From assembly GCA_003476445.1 (NCBI GenBank), contig DMUF01000086.1, forward strand, positions 3,036 to 14,867: a stretch of 11,832 nt of DNA, in the 5' to 3' direction. This DNA comes from Gammaproteobacteria bacterium (GTDB lineage: Bacteria; Pseudomonadota; Gammaproteobacteria; Pseudomonadales; Azotimanducaceae). A model generated the notes under the pieces. That model searched no databases, was not told the DNA's origin, and worked only from the letters and a program-made list of their open reading frames with translations. Below are positions 1 to 6,844 of the stretch, piece after piece; the first letter of the stretch is position 1; each line of letters begins with the position of its first letter. The position numbers and the translations under genes are program-made.

Positions 1-14
1 CGCGGCGCCTTCGC

Positions 15-20
15 TATACT
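15..20 (+). promoter_or_regulatory. possible -10 element TATACT
   Basis: TATACT matches five of six positions of the sigma-70 -10 consensus and lies about 30 bases before the first gene's ATG. The matching -35 would fall outside the window, so it cannot be checked. In such GC-rich DNA an AT-rich hexamer at this place is suggestive only. Confidence 0.3.
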
Positions 21-52
21 GCGCCGGTCACTGCCGCCGGAACGCCTCCGCA

Positions 53-922
53 ATGCACGGTCCCACGTCCCACGTTTACTTCTCCCAGCGCCTGCGCCTG
101 CACTATGTGGACTGGGGCAACGCGGGAGCGCCTCTCTTGCTGCTCATTCATGGTGGTCGCGATCACTGCCGCAACTGGGATTGGGTGGCTGAAGCCCTGC
201 GCCACGACTACCACATCATCGCGCCGGACCTGCGCGGGCACGGGGATTCCCAGTGGATGCTGGGCGGCAGCTACAACCAGCTCGACTACGTCTACGACAT
301 TGCCCAGCTCGTGCGGCAGATCGCGGACGAGCCCATCACCATCATCGGCCACTCTCTGGGGGGCGCGATCTCCCTGACCTATACCGGGCTGTATCCCGAG
401 CGGGTGCGCAAACTGATCGCGATCGAGGGTCTCGGACCGTCGCCAGCCATGCTAGAGGCGCGGCTGGCGCAGCGACCGGAGGAACGTTTGCGCCAGTGGG
501 TGGATGATCTGCATCGCCTGTCCGGTCGCGTACCGCGGCGTTATACCAGCCTTGAAGAAGCCTACGAGCGCATGCAGGCGGAGAACCCGCATCTCTCGGA
601 ATCTCAGGCCAGGCACCTCACCATCCACGGCAGCAATCAGAACGAGGACGGCACCTTCAGCTGGAAGTTCGACAACTACGTGCGTGTCTTTGCGCCCGCC
701 GGACTCGATCCGCGGGATCAACAGGCGCTGTGGGGACGTATCGACTGCCCGACCCTGCTTGTGCGCGGCATGGAGTCCTGGGCTTCTGACCCGGAGCAGG
801 ATGGACGCGCGCGCTTTTTCCGCGATGCGCGCGTCGCCAACGTACCGGCCGCCGGCCACTGGGTGCATCACGATCAGCTCGAGGTGTTTCTGGAACTCAC
901 CCGCGGGTTCCTGGCGGACTGA
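53..922 (+). CDS. alpha/beta hydrolase
   Basis: A complete 289-residue alpha/beta-hydrolase-fold enzyme, probably cytoplasmic because no signal peptide is visible. The oxyanion-side HGG motif is at residues 33-35, an APDLRGHGDS strand-turn at 57-66, and the nucleophile elbow GHSLGG at 99-104 makes Ser101 the nucleophile. The late histidine is His269 in AGHWVHHDQ. The acid is less clear; Glu241 or Asp246 after the LLVRG strand are candidates. A cap of roughly 100 residues lies between about 125 and 225. Such enzymes cleave esters, lactones, epoxides or C-C bonds, and nothing here fixes the substrate. The ATG at 53 is preceded by a weak GGAA. The next gene starts 27 bp downstream on the same strand, so the two are probably co-transcribed, though no functional link is obvious. 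Confidence 0.9.
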   Translation: MHGPTSHVYFSQRLRLHYVDWGNAGAPLLLLIHGGRDHCRNWDWVAEALRHDYHIIAPDLRGHGDSQWMLGGSYNQLDYVYDIAQLVRQIADEPITIIGHSLGGAISLTYTGLYPERVRKLIAIEGLGPSPAMLEARLAQRPEERLRQWVDDLHRLSGRVPRRYTSLEEAYERMQAENPHLSESQARHLTIHGSNQNEDGTFSWKFDNYVRVFAPAGLDPRDQQALWGRIDCPTLLVRGMESWASDPEQDGRARFFRDARVANVPAAGHWVHHDQLEVFLELTRGFLAD

Positions 923-949
923 CACGCGCCAACCCGAGAGCAGCAAACC

Positions 950-2029
950 ATGCCCACACGCGCGGAAATGTTGCACGACTCGCCCTGGCGCGGGGTGCTT
1001 CACGTCACCGGAGGCGGGAGCGGACTTCTCGCGGAGCTGCTGACCACGCCAGGTGCTTCCGACACTGTGCTCGAGGCTACCGTTCCCTATGCGACCACGG
1101 CGCTGCGCGATCTGCTCGGGCGCACGCCGGACCAGGCCTGCGCCGCGGCAACGGCGCGCGCCATGGCCATGGTCGCCTTCGAGCGCGCCCGCGCACTCGC
1201 GCCGGACCACAACGTCGATCAGCTGTTTGGTCTCGGGTGCACGGCAAGCCTCGCGACCACGCGCGAGAAACGTGGAGCCCATCGCGCCTTCGCAACGATC
1301 CAGACCAGCACCGCGACGCGCACCTTTGCTTTTGCCCTCGCCGCAGACCGCGCGACGGAAGAGCGCGAGCTGGTAGAAGGCCTGTGGCTGCTCCTGCGGC
1401 GGGCATTAGAACTGCCGCTTCGCGCCAGCACAGACGCCGAACCCGCAGAGACCCTCACGCGTGCTGAAAATGACTGGCGCGAGCTGCTGCTCGGACGGCG
1501 CAGCGCCGTTGCCAGCGCGCCACATGATGGTCGTCTCTTGCTACCCGGCGCGTTCAACCCGCTGCATCAGGGTCACCAGCGCATGCTTGCACTGGCAGAA
1601 GAACGTACGGGACTTCGCGGCGCGTACGAGCTGTCGGTAGCCAATGTCGACAAACCCCCGCTCGACTACACCGAGATCGCGCGCCGCATGGCCCAGTTTG
1701 ATCGCCCGGTCTGGCTGACGCGTCTGCCCACCTTCATCGAGAAAGCCCGCGCTTTTCCAGGCGCCGTATTCGCCGTCGGGGTGGATACACTGGAGCGGAT
1801 CGCTGCGCCGCGTTACTACGGTGACACCATTGCCCGCGACAGCGCCATCGCGGAGCTCAGAGCACTCGACTGCCGCTTCTGCGTATTCGGCCGCCAGACG
1901 GAGACCGGCTTTCAGACCCTCGCGGACCTGCCGCTGCCGCCGCTCTTGCGGTCGCTCTGCACGGGCCTCGAGCGCAGTGAGTTCGACGATCCGTCGTCAT
2001 CCACCGCGCTGCGCCGACGCGCGACGTGA
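950..2029 (+). CDS. CinA/PncC-like domain fused to a nucleotidyltransferase
   Basis: A 359-residue two-domain protein. Residues about 15-160 resemble the CinA C-terminal (PncC, nicotinamide mononucleotide amidase) fold: a glycine-rich VTGGGSGLLAELL segment followed by PGAS, a GCTAS stretch and a KRGAHRAF segment. The standard ESCTGG active-site signature reads TGGGSG here, so amidase activity is doubtful. From about residue 198 there is a Rossmann-type nucleotidyltransferase domain with PGAFNPLHQGH, the HxGH motif of the NadD/CoaD superfamily, and the protein ends in SSSTALRRRAT, which fits the ISSTxxR motif of NMN/NaMN adenylyltransferases. PncC makes NaMN from NMN and NadD-type enzymes adenylate NaMN, so a role in NAD salvage or repair is a reasonable inference, not shown. 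Homologous fusions exist, as I recall, including in plants. The last 33 bases overlap the convergent MATE gene. Confidence 0.85.
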   Translation: MPTRAEMLHDSPWRGVLHVTGGGSGLLAELLTTPGASDTVLEATVPYATTALRDLLGRTPDQACAAATARAMAMVAFERARALAPDHNVDQLFGLGCTASLATTREKRGAHRAFATIQTSTATRTFAFALAADRATEERELVEGLWLLLRRALELPLRASTDAEPAETLTRAENDWRELLLGRRSAVASAPHDGRLLLPGAFNPLHQGHQRMLALAEERTGLRGAYELSVANVDKPPLDYTEIARRMAQFDRPVWLTRLPTFIEKARAFPGAVFAVGVDTLERIAAPRYYGDTIARDSAIAELRALDCRFCVFGRQTETGFQTLADLPLPPLLRSLCTGLERSEFDDPSSSTALRRRAT

Positions 2030-3400
2030 ACGCCGTCCCTCTCGCAGCAGCGTCTTCCAGCGTCCGGTGCGAAAACGCCAGATCAGCATGGCGCCCTTCA
2101 GCAGATAGTCGCCGACCAGCGCGCCGTAGACCCACGCCACCGACAGCTCCAGCCAAGTGAAGAGCGCCGCCAAACCGCAGCGCATGCCGATGAGACTTGC
2201 GAAGCTCGCAATGAGCGGAAAACGCGTATCACCGGCGCCCCGCAGCGCACCGCCAATGGCAAAGTCGATCGCCATCAGCGGCATCATCGATGCGAGCAGG
2301 TGGATGAAAATCACCGTGTAGCGGATGGTGAGCGGTTCATCGCCAATGAACCAGGTCGCGAGCGGCTGGGCATAGATACCAATCACCAGCCCGAGACCAC
2401 CCATGGCAAGGATGGCAAGATTCATCGAGCGCCAGCCGCTGCGGGTCGCCGCATCATGATCGTTTGCGCCCAGGTGCTGGCCGACCAGGGTGGAGCCCGC
2501 AATGGAGAAGCCAAAGCCCACCGTCATGCACACCTGCAGCAGATTCACCCCGATGTTGTACGCGGCAAACGCCTCTGTGCCGTAGAAGTTGCCGATGAGC
2601 ATGAGGAAGGCAAAGAACCCGACCTGGAACACGACCTGCTCGACAGCAGCGGGATAGCCGATATCCAACAGTCGCCGCAGCCGCGCGCGGCGCCACCAGC
2701 CGCTGCGGACATGCTTGACCCGAAACTTGTTTCGCACCCAGAGCAGCAGCAGAACGCCACCGCCGACCGTGAATGAGATGCCCGCGGCAATCGCGGCTCC
2801 GGACACCCCGAGCGCGGGTATCGGGCCAAAACCGAACACGCAGACATAGAGCAGCGGCAAATTGATGACGTTGACGCCGATACCAATCCAGAGCGGCGAC
2901 CAGGCGTCACCGGAAGCGCGCAGGGCTGCGCCGAGGATGAAATTTACGGCGAACGTGACCTGGAACACCGACAGCCAGCGGATATTGTCGGTCGCAAGCG
3001 TCAGCGTCTCTTCATCCAGGCCGAAAACGCCCGCGACCTGCCGCGCAAACAGAAGCCCGAACACCATCGCGATCAGGGCGAAGCCGCCCGCGAGAACGAG
3101 CGAAGCCATGGTGACCCTGCTCGCTTCCTCGTAGTCGCGCGCACCCCACGCTCGCGCCACCAGAGCCGTGGTGCCCGCACTCACCGCCATGAGAATTGCC
3201 TGCATGGCAAAGAACACGCGCTGCCCCGCGCCCACCGCGGCAAGCGCCTCTGCGCCAAGGCCGCCGATGAACTTGGTCTGCACCATGCCGACCACGGTGA
3301 AGGACAGGTTACCGATGATGGATGGGATGGCGATCTGCCAGATACCCGGCCGCTGGTCAGCGGCACCTTCCCTTTGCGCGGATTCGTCAACCGTGGCCAC
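1997..3400 (-). CDS. MATE family efflux transporter
   Basis: A 467-residue inner-membrane transporter with about twelve hydrophobic segments arranged as two homologous halves, the normal size for multidrug and toxic compound extrusion proteins (cation-coupled export of drugs, dyes or metabolites). The family pattern is clear: a WQIAIPSIIGNL first helix with Pro26, a GAGQRVFFAMQAI second-helix region, VARAWGARD at the first-half loop, GQHLGAND as its counterpart in the second half, and LRGAGDTRFPL near the C-terminus. The tail after the last helix is strongly basic and therefore probably cytoplasmic. The start is GTG at 3400 with a GGGGCAGG stretch upstream; the next internal Met, at about residue 39, would cut into the first helix, so the GTG is preferred. 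The gene is divergent from the crotonase gene and overlaps the upstream convergent gene by 33 bp. Its substrate is unknown. Confidence 0.92.
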   Translation of the reverse strand: MATVDESAQREGAADQRPGIWQIAIPSIIGNLSFTVVGMVQTKFIGGLGAEALAAVGAGQRVFFAMQAILMAVSAGTTALVARAWGARDYEEASRVTMASLVLAGGFALIAMVFGLLFARQVAGVFGLDEETLTLATDNIRWLSVFQVTFAVNFILGAALRASGDAWSPLWIGIGVNVINLPLLYVCVFGFGPIPALGVSGAAIAAGISFTVGGGVLLLLWVRNKFRVKHVRSGWWRRARLRRLLDIGYPAAVEQVVFQVGFFAFLMLIGNFYGTEAFAAYNIGVNLLQVCMTVGFGFSIAGSTLVGQHLGANDHDAATRSGWRSMNLAILAMGGLGLVIGIYAQPLATWFIGDEPLTIRYTVIFIHLLASMMPLMAIDFAIGGALRGAGDTRFPLIASFASLIGMRCGLAALFTWLELSVAWVYGALVGDYLLKGAMLIWRFRTGRWKTLLREGRRSRRASAQRGG

Positions 3401-3502
3401 GTTCGTGCGTTACCTGCCCCTGACTGCTAACATCCCAATGCCCTGCGACGCGCCCGCCACGCGGTGATCGCGCACCTCTCGACATCAACCGGAAAAGAAC
3501 AC
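3401..3502. promoter_or_regulatory. divergent intergenic region, possible extended -10
   Basis: This 102-bp gap between the divergent MATE and crotonase genes must hold the promoters for both sides. On the plus strand TGCTAACAT at 3425-3433 resembles an extended -10 (TG, one base, then TAACAT, four of six matches), with no convincing -35. I found no clear inverted repeat that would mark a repressor site. Confidence 0.35.
3491..3496 (+). promoter_or_regulatory. ribosome binding site deciding the crotonase start
   Basis: GGAAAA lies six bases before the ATG at 3503. The longer reading frame opens at a GTG at 3464, but the extra 13 residues do not look like part of the crotonase fold and have no good ribosome site, so 3503 is taken as the start. 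Confidence 0.6.
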
Positions 3503-4303
3503 ATGACCGACTTCACCGACATCGTCGTCACTCTCGACGGTCACGTCATGACCGTGGAGATCGCCCGCCCACCGAACAACTTCTTCGATCACGCGCTCAT
3601 CCGCCAGATCGCGGACGCTTTTGCCGAGGCCGACGCAAACCCTGAATGTCGGGCAATCGTGCTGGCCGCGCAGGGCAAGAATTTTTGTGCCGGCGCCAAT
3701 TTCGGAACCGGCCGTGAAGACAACTCCGGCAGCGCCGATTTTACCGAGGAAGGCTTCCGTAACACTACCGGAATCCTCTATCGGGAAGCCGCGCGCCTGT
3801 TCGCAAATACGAAGCCGGTGATCGGCGCGATTCAAGGTGCCGCGGTCGGTGGCGGTCTTGGTCTGGCGCTGGTGCCCGACTTCCGCGTCGCTTCGCCGGA
3901 AGCGCGGTTCGCGGCGAACTTCGTCAAGCTGGGCATTCACCAGGGCTTTGGCCTTTCGGTATCTCTGCCGCGCGTTATCGGCCAGCAGGCGGCCAGCATG
4001 ATGCTGCTCACGGGTCGCCGTCTGAGCGGCGAAGAGGCCCTCGAACTCGGTCTGGTGGACGTGCTCGTTCCTGCCGAGTCGCTTCGAGCAGAAGCCATGA
4101 AGCTCGCGCAGGAGATCGCCGAGAACGCGCCGCTCGCGCTGAAGTCGGTGCGTGCCACGCTGCGCGGTGATCTGGCGGCTGCGATCGCCAAGGCCACCGA
4201 ACACGAGCTCAAGGAACAGCAGTGGCTGCGCGCCACGGAAGACGCCGCCGAAGGCATACGCTCGGTTGCAGAAAGACGACCCGGGCTCTTCAAGGCGCGC
4301 TGA
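3503..4303 (+). CDS. crotonase-superfamily (enoyl-CoA hydratase/isomerase-like) protein
   Basis: A 266-residue protein of full crotonase length. The CoA and oxyanion-hole segments are present: GKNFCAGANF at 58-67 and GAAVGGGLGLAL at 112-123. Aligned without gaps to rat mitochondrial enoyl-CoA hydratase, the two catalytic glutamates are missing. The GGGCEL glutamate (Glu144 in rat) is Gly120 and the QPEI glutamate (Glu164) is Phe140, within FAANFVKLGIHQGFG. Normal hydration of a 2-enoyl-CoA is therefore unlikely. Other superfamily members act as isomerases, hydrolases, dehalogenases or C-C lyases with different residues, and a CoA-thioester substrate remains the best guess. This is the first gene of a three-gene operon, followed after 30 bp by the LLM oxidoreductase and then the SDR, which suggests a short catabolic pathway. 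An annotation as plain enoyl-CoA hydratase would be misleading. Confidence 0.88.
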   Translation: MTDFTDIVVTLDGHVMTVEIARPPNNFFDHALIRQIADAFAEADANPECRAIVLAAQGKNFCAGANFGTGREDNSGSADFTEEGFRNTTGILYREAARLFANTKPVIGAIQGAAVGGGLGLALVPDFRVASPEARFAANFVKLGIHQGFGLSVSLPRVIGQQAASMMLLTGRRLSGEEALELGLVDVLVPAESLRAEAMKLAQEIAENAPLALKSVRATLRGDLAAAIAKATEHELKEQQWLRATEDAAEGIRSVAERRPGLFKAR

Positions 4304-4318
4304 CGCCGAACACCGATC

Positions 4319-4324
4319 AGGGAG
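4319..4324 (+). promoter_or_regulatory. ribosome binding site of the LLM oxidoreductase gene
   Basis: AGGGAG lies nine bases before the ATG at 4334, a good Shine-Dalgarno match in the 30-bp gap after the crotonase stop codon. Confidence 0.55.
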
Positions 4325-4333
4325 CAACACACA

Positions 4334-5206
4334 ATGGAACTTGGCAAACTCGGCGTCTGGTACTTCACTGACGGTATGCCGGCACCGGCCGCAGCCGCCA
4401 CGGCAAAGCGGATCGAGGACCTCGGCTACAGCACGTTCTGGATCCCGGAAACCGTCGGTCGCAATCCGTTCGTTCATGCCTCCTGGTTGCTCGCGAACAC
4501 GACAAAACTCGTCATCGCGACCGGCATCGCGAATATCTACCACCGTGAGCCGGGCGTAACGATGGCGGCGCAGAAGACGCTTGCCGAGCAGTCGGGCAAC
4601 CGCTTCCTGCTGGGCCTGGGCGTCTCCCACAAACCCATGGTGGAAGGCGTTCGCGGCCTGAGCTATGGAGCGCCGGTTCCCACCATGCGCAGCTATCTCG
4701 AAAAAATGGCCGCGTCCCCGTATACCGCGGTGCCGCCAAGCGAAGAGCCGCAGACGGTGATTGCCGCGCTCGGCCCGCAGATGCTCAAACTCGCCCGTGA
4801 TCGCTGCGCGGGGGCACACCCGTACTTTTCGTCACCCGATCACACCGCTATGGCGCGCGAGATCCTGGGGCCCGATTCGTGGCTGTGCGTGGAGCAGAAA
4901 GTCATTCTGGAACCGGACCCCGCGAAGGCGCGCGCGCTGGCGCGACCCGTTGCATCGATCTATCTCGGGCTACCGAACTACAGAAACAACTGGCTGCGCA
5001 TGGGACTCACCGAGGCAGATCTCGAGAACGGCGGCAGCGACCGCTTCATCGACTCCACCTTTGCCTGGGGCACCGCAAGCCAGATCGAGGCGCGCCTCAA
5101 GGCGCACTTCGACGCCGGCGCAAGCCATGTGTGCATCCAGCCGGTGAATCCCAACGGCAAGTTCGGTGATCTGCACTGGGAAGCCCTCGAGGCGCTGCGA
5201 CCATGA
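4334..5206 (+). CDS. LLM-class (F420-type) flavin-dependent oxidoreductase
   Basis: A complete 290-residue luciferase-like monooxygenase TIM-barrel protein. The start ELGKLGVWYFTD, the GYSTFWIPET strand at 31-40, ATGIANIYHR at 62-71, FLLGLGVSHKP at 91-101, VIAALGPQML at 142-151 and AHPYFSSPDHT at 161-171 match the TIGR03620-type subfamily, which is usually annotated as F420-dependent and is best known from actinobacteria. Members of the LLM class use either coenzyme F420 or FMN for hydride transfer or monooxygenation; the sequence alone does not settle which is used here, and no F420 biosynthesis gene lies in the window. The gene is preceded by AGGGAG and its TGA overlaps the ATG of the SDR (ATGA), so the two are translationally coupled. 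A redox step on the product or precursor of the upstream crotonase is the likely context. Confidence 0.9.
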   Translation: MELGKLGVWYFTDGMPAPAAAATAKRIEDLGYSTFWIPETVGRNPFVHASWLLANTTKLVIATGIANIYHREPGVTMAAQKTLAEQSGNRFLLGLGVSHKPMVEGVRGLSYGAPVPTMRSYLEKMAASPYTAVPPSEEPQTVIAALGPQMLKLARDRCAGAHPYFSSPDHTAMAREILGPDSWLCVEQKVILEPDPAKARALARPVASIYLGLPNYRNNWLRMGLTEADLENGGSDRFIDSTFAWGTASQIEARLKAHFDAGASHVCIQPVNPNGKFGDLHWEALEALRP

Positions 5207-5889
5207 GCGCAAGCGCCTCTTCCGGTCCTGTGGTCCTGATCACCGGCGCGGCCGGCGCGCTCGGCAAGGCGGCGACCGCCTACTTTGCCGCAGCGGGGGC
5301 GCGACTCGCGCTCCTCGACGTGATCGCGATCGAGGGCCCCCACTACGCCCGCACGTGCGACCTGACGGACGCGGCGGCTTGCGCAGCGGCCGTTGCCGGC
5401 GTGGTCAGCCAGTTCGGCAGGGTCGATGTTCTCGTGAATATCGCCGGGGGTTTTGCCATGGGCGAAGCCGTCCACGAGACCAGCGCTGGCACCTGGGATT
5501 TCCTCATGGGACTGAACGCTCACTCGGTGCTCAACATGGCGCGCGCAACCGTGCCGGTCATGATCGCGCAGAAGCACGGCAAGATCGTCAACATCGGCGC
5601 GGGCGCGGGTCAGCACGGCGCCGCGCGAATGGGGGCTTACAGTGCCTCGAAGAGCGTGGTGATACGGCTGACAGAGTCGATGGCTGCAGAACTCAAGGGC
5701 CACGGCATCAATGTGAACTGCGTGATGCCGAGCATCATCGACACGCCGCGCAATCGGGCGGACATGCCGGACGCGGACTTCTCCAGCTGGGTACATCCCG
5801 ACGCGCTTGCACGCGTGATCGGCTTCCTCGCGTCAGCCGATGCGGCGCCCATTCACGGTGCCGCAATTCCGGTCAGCGGGCTGGTATAG
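5203..5889 (+). CDS. SDR oxidoreductase resembling dihydropteridine reductase
   Basis: A 228-residue classical-size short-chain dehydrogenase with a Rossmann fold. The dinucleotide motif is TGAAGALG at 14-21; Asp39 at the end of the second strand favours NAD(H) over NADP(H). AGG follows at 81-83 and the catalytic pair is Tyr146 and Lys150 in YSASK. The residue 13 before the tyrosine, normally the catalytic serine, is Ala133. Dihydropteridine reductase has alanine at the same place. The segment MPSIIDTPRNRADMPDADF (175-193), continuing SSW, closely follows the dihydropteridine reductase motif LDTPxNRxxMPxADFSSW. Either a quinonoid pterin-like substrate or a diverged alcohol/ketone reductase is possible. 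The start overlaps the stop of the LLM gene (ATGA), with GAGG ten bases upstream. The 3' end overlaps the convergent membrane-protein gene by 17 bp. Confidence 0.88.
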   Translation: MSASASSGPVVLITGAAGALGKAATAYFAAAGARLALLDVIAIEGPHYARTCDLTDAAACAAAVAGVVSQFGRVDVLVNIAGGFAMGEAVHETSAGTWDFLMGLNAHSVLNMARATVPVMIAQKHGKIVNIGAGAGQHGAARMGAYSASKSVVIRLTESMAAELKGHGINVNCVMPSIIDTPRNRADMPDADFSSWVHPDALARVIGFLASADAAPIHGAAIPVSGLV

Positions 5890-6844
5890 CGCCAAACAGC
5901 TCGCGCTGGGTACGCCGCAGGAAGACGAGGCCGATGGCCGCGTTGAAGAGAATGAAGAAGTTGTGCATCACCAGCGCGAAGGCGGCCATAGCGCCGGCGT
6001 TGTCTGGCAGCAGCACAACCCAGAGCGTAATCGCCACGGCCCGCATGGGCCCTGGCACTCCCGCACCGAAAAAGATCACCGGCAGTAGCCCGAGCATCTC
6101 AACCAGCGACAGATTCACACCAAAGAGCCCCAGCGCGACGTGATAGACCCCAACCGCGGTCAGCAGCGCGGGCGACTTGATCGCCAGTATCGTGAGGTAC
6201 TGGCGGAGCGACGCCTGTCGAAACGCGTGGAGCAGCGCACGTTCGCGTAAGCCCTGCCCAAACGACCAGGAACCGCGGAAGAAAGCGAAGAACGCGACAA
6301 AGAACGCCAGTGCGCCGACCGCAATCACGGGAATGAGATCGAACACCGGCGGCAGCGCTGGGCCGTTCAGCCACCAGCCAAGCGTCGCCCAACCCAGCAG
6401 GTAGTAGAACTCGCAGAACATGAGAAACAGCATGGTGGAGCCAAGCTGCCAGCCTGGAACGCCCTCTCGGCGCTGCAGATAGAGCGCCATCGCGCCTTTG
6501 CCGACCTGCTCGTTCAGAATCGACAGGATGTAGGTGCTCGCCCGCACCGGGAGAATGTCGAGATAGCGCACCGGCGCATTGAACCAGTTGACCGTGCGCC
6601 AGACCGCAACCGAATCAAGCAGAAAGAATACGCAGGAATAGGGAACGAGCAGCGCGAGCAGCGCTGCCCAGTTCACCGTCGCAAAGACACCGAGCAGGTA
6701 CGGCACCAGCGCTTCGCCCTGGCGCGCCGCCGCCGCGTCGATCCGTGTGTAGAGAATCCCGAAACAGACCAAGGTAACGAGCCACACCAGGACCCGGCCG
6801 AGGCGGTTTCCGCGCGCAGGCGCGCCGGGCGCCGCTACGCTCAT
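5873..6844 (-). CDS. polytopic membrane protein, possibly LPG-synthase-TM/UPF0104-like
   Basis: A 323-residue integral membrane protein with about seven or eight hydrophobic segments (approximately 16-33, 59-80, 100-110, 133-160, 169-189, 218-243, 249-280 and 284-310) and no signal peptide. The stretch ILSILNEQVGKGAMALYLQR at 106-125 and the glycine/proline-rich FFGAGVPGPMRA at 258-269 recall the lysylphosphatidylglycerol synthase TM/flippase-like family, but I hold this loosely. The frame is open for 85 more codons upstream, but those codons lie over the hydrolase gene and do not look like a membrane protein, while an ATG at 6844 overlaps the hydrolase stop as ATGA. The gene is last in a four-gene operon. 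Its role may be transport or lipid handling linked to the operon's substrate; no function is proven. Confidence 0.78.
   Translation of the reverse strand: MSVAAPGAPARGNRLGRVLVWLVTLVCFGILYTRIDAAAARQGEALVPYLLGVFATVNWAALLALLVPYSCVFFLLDSVAVWRTVNWFNAPVRYLDILPVRASTYILSILNEQVGKGAMALYLQRREGVPGWQLGSTMLFLMFCEFYYLLGWATLGWWLNGPALPPVFDLIPVIAVGALAFFVAFFAFFRGSWSFGQGLRERALLHAFRQASLRQYLTILAIKSPALLTAVGVYHVALGLFGVNLSLVEMLGLLPVIFFGAGVPGPMRAVAITLWVVLLPDNAGAMAAFALVMHNFFILFNAAIGLVFLRRTQRELFGAIPAR

Noticed and set aside
3485..4819. A 444-codon open frame on the minus strand across the crotonase and LLM genes
   Set aside because: It mirrors two well-recognised genes on the plus strand, its translation is rich in Arg, His and Gly with no recognisable domain, and high GC gives long antisense frames.
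5166..6143. A 325-codon plus-strand frame across the SDR and the end of the membrane-protein gene
   Set aside because: It overlaps the SDR in another frame and its translation is low-complexity and arginine-rich, typical of a shadow frame.
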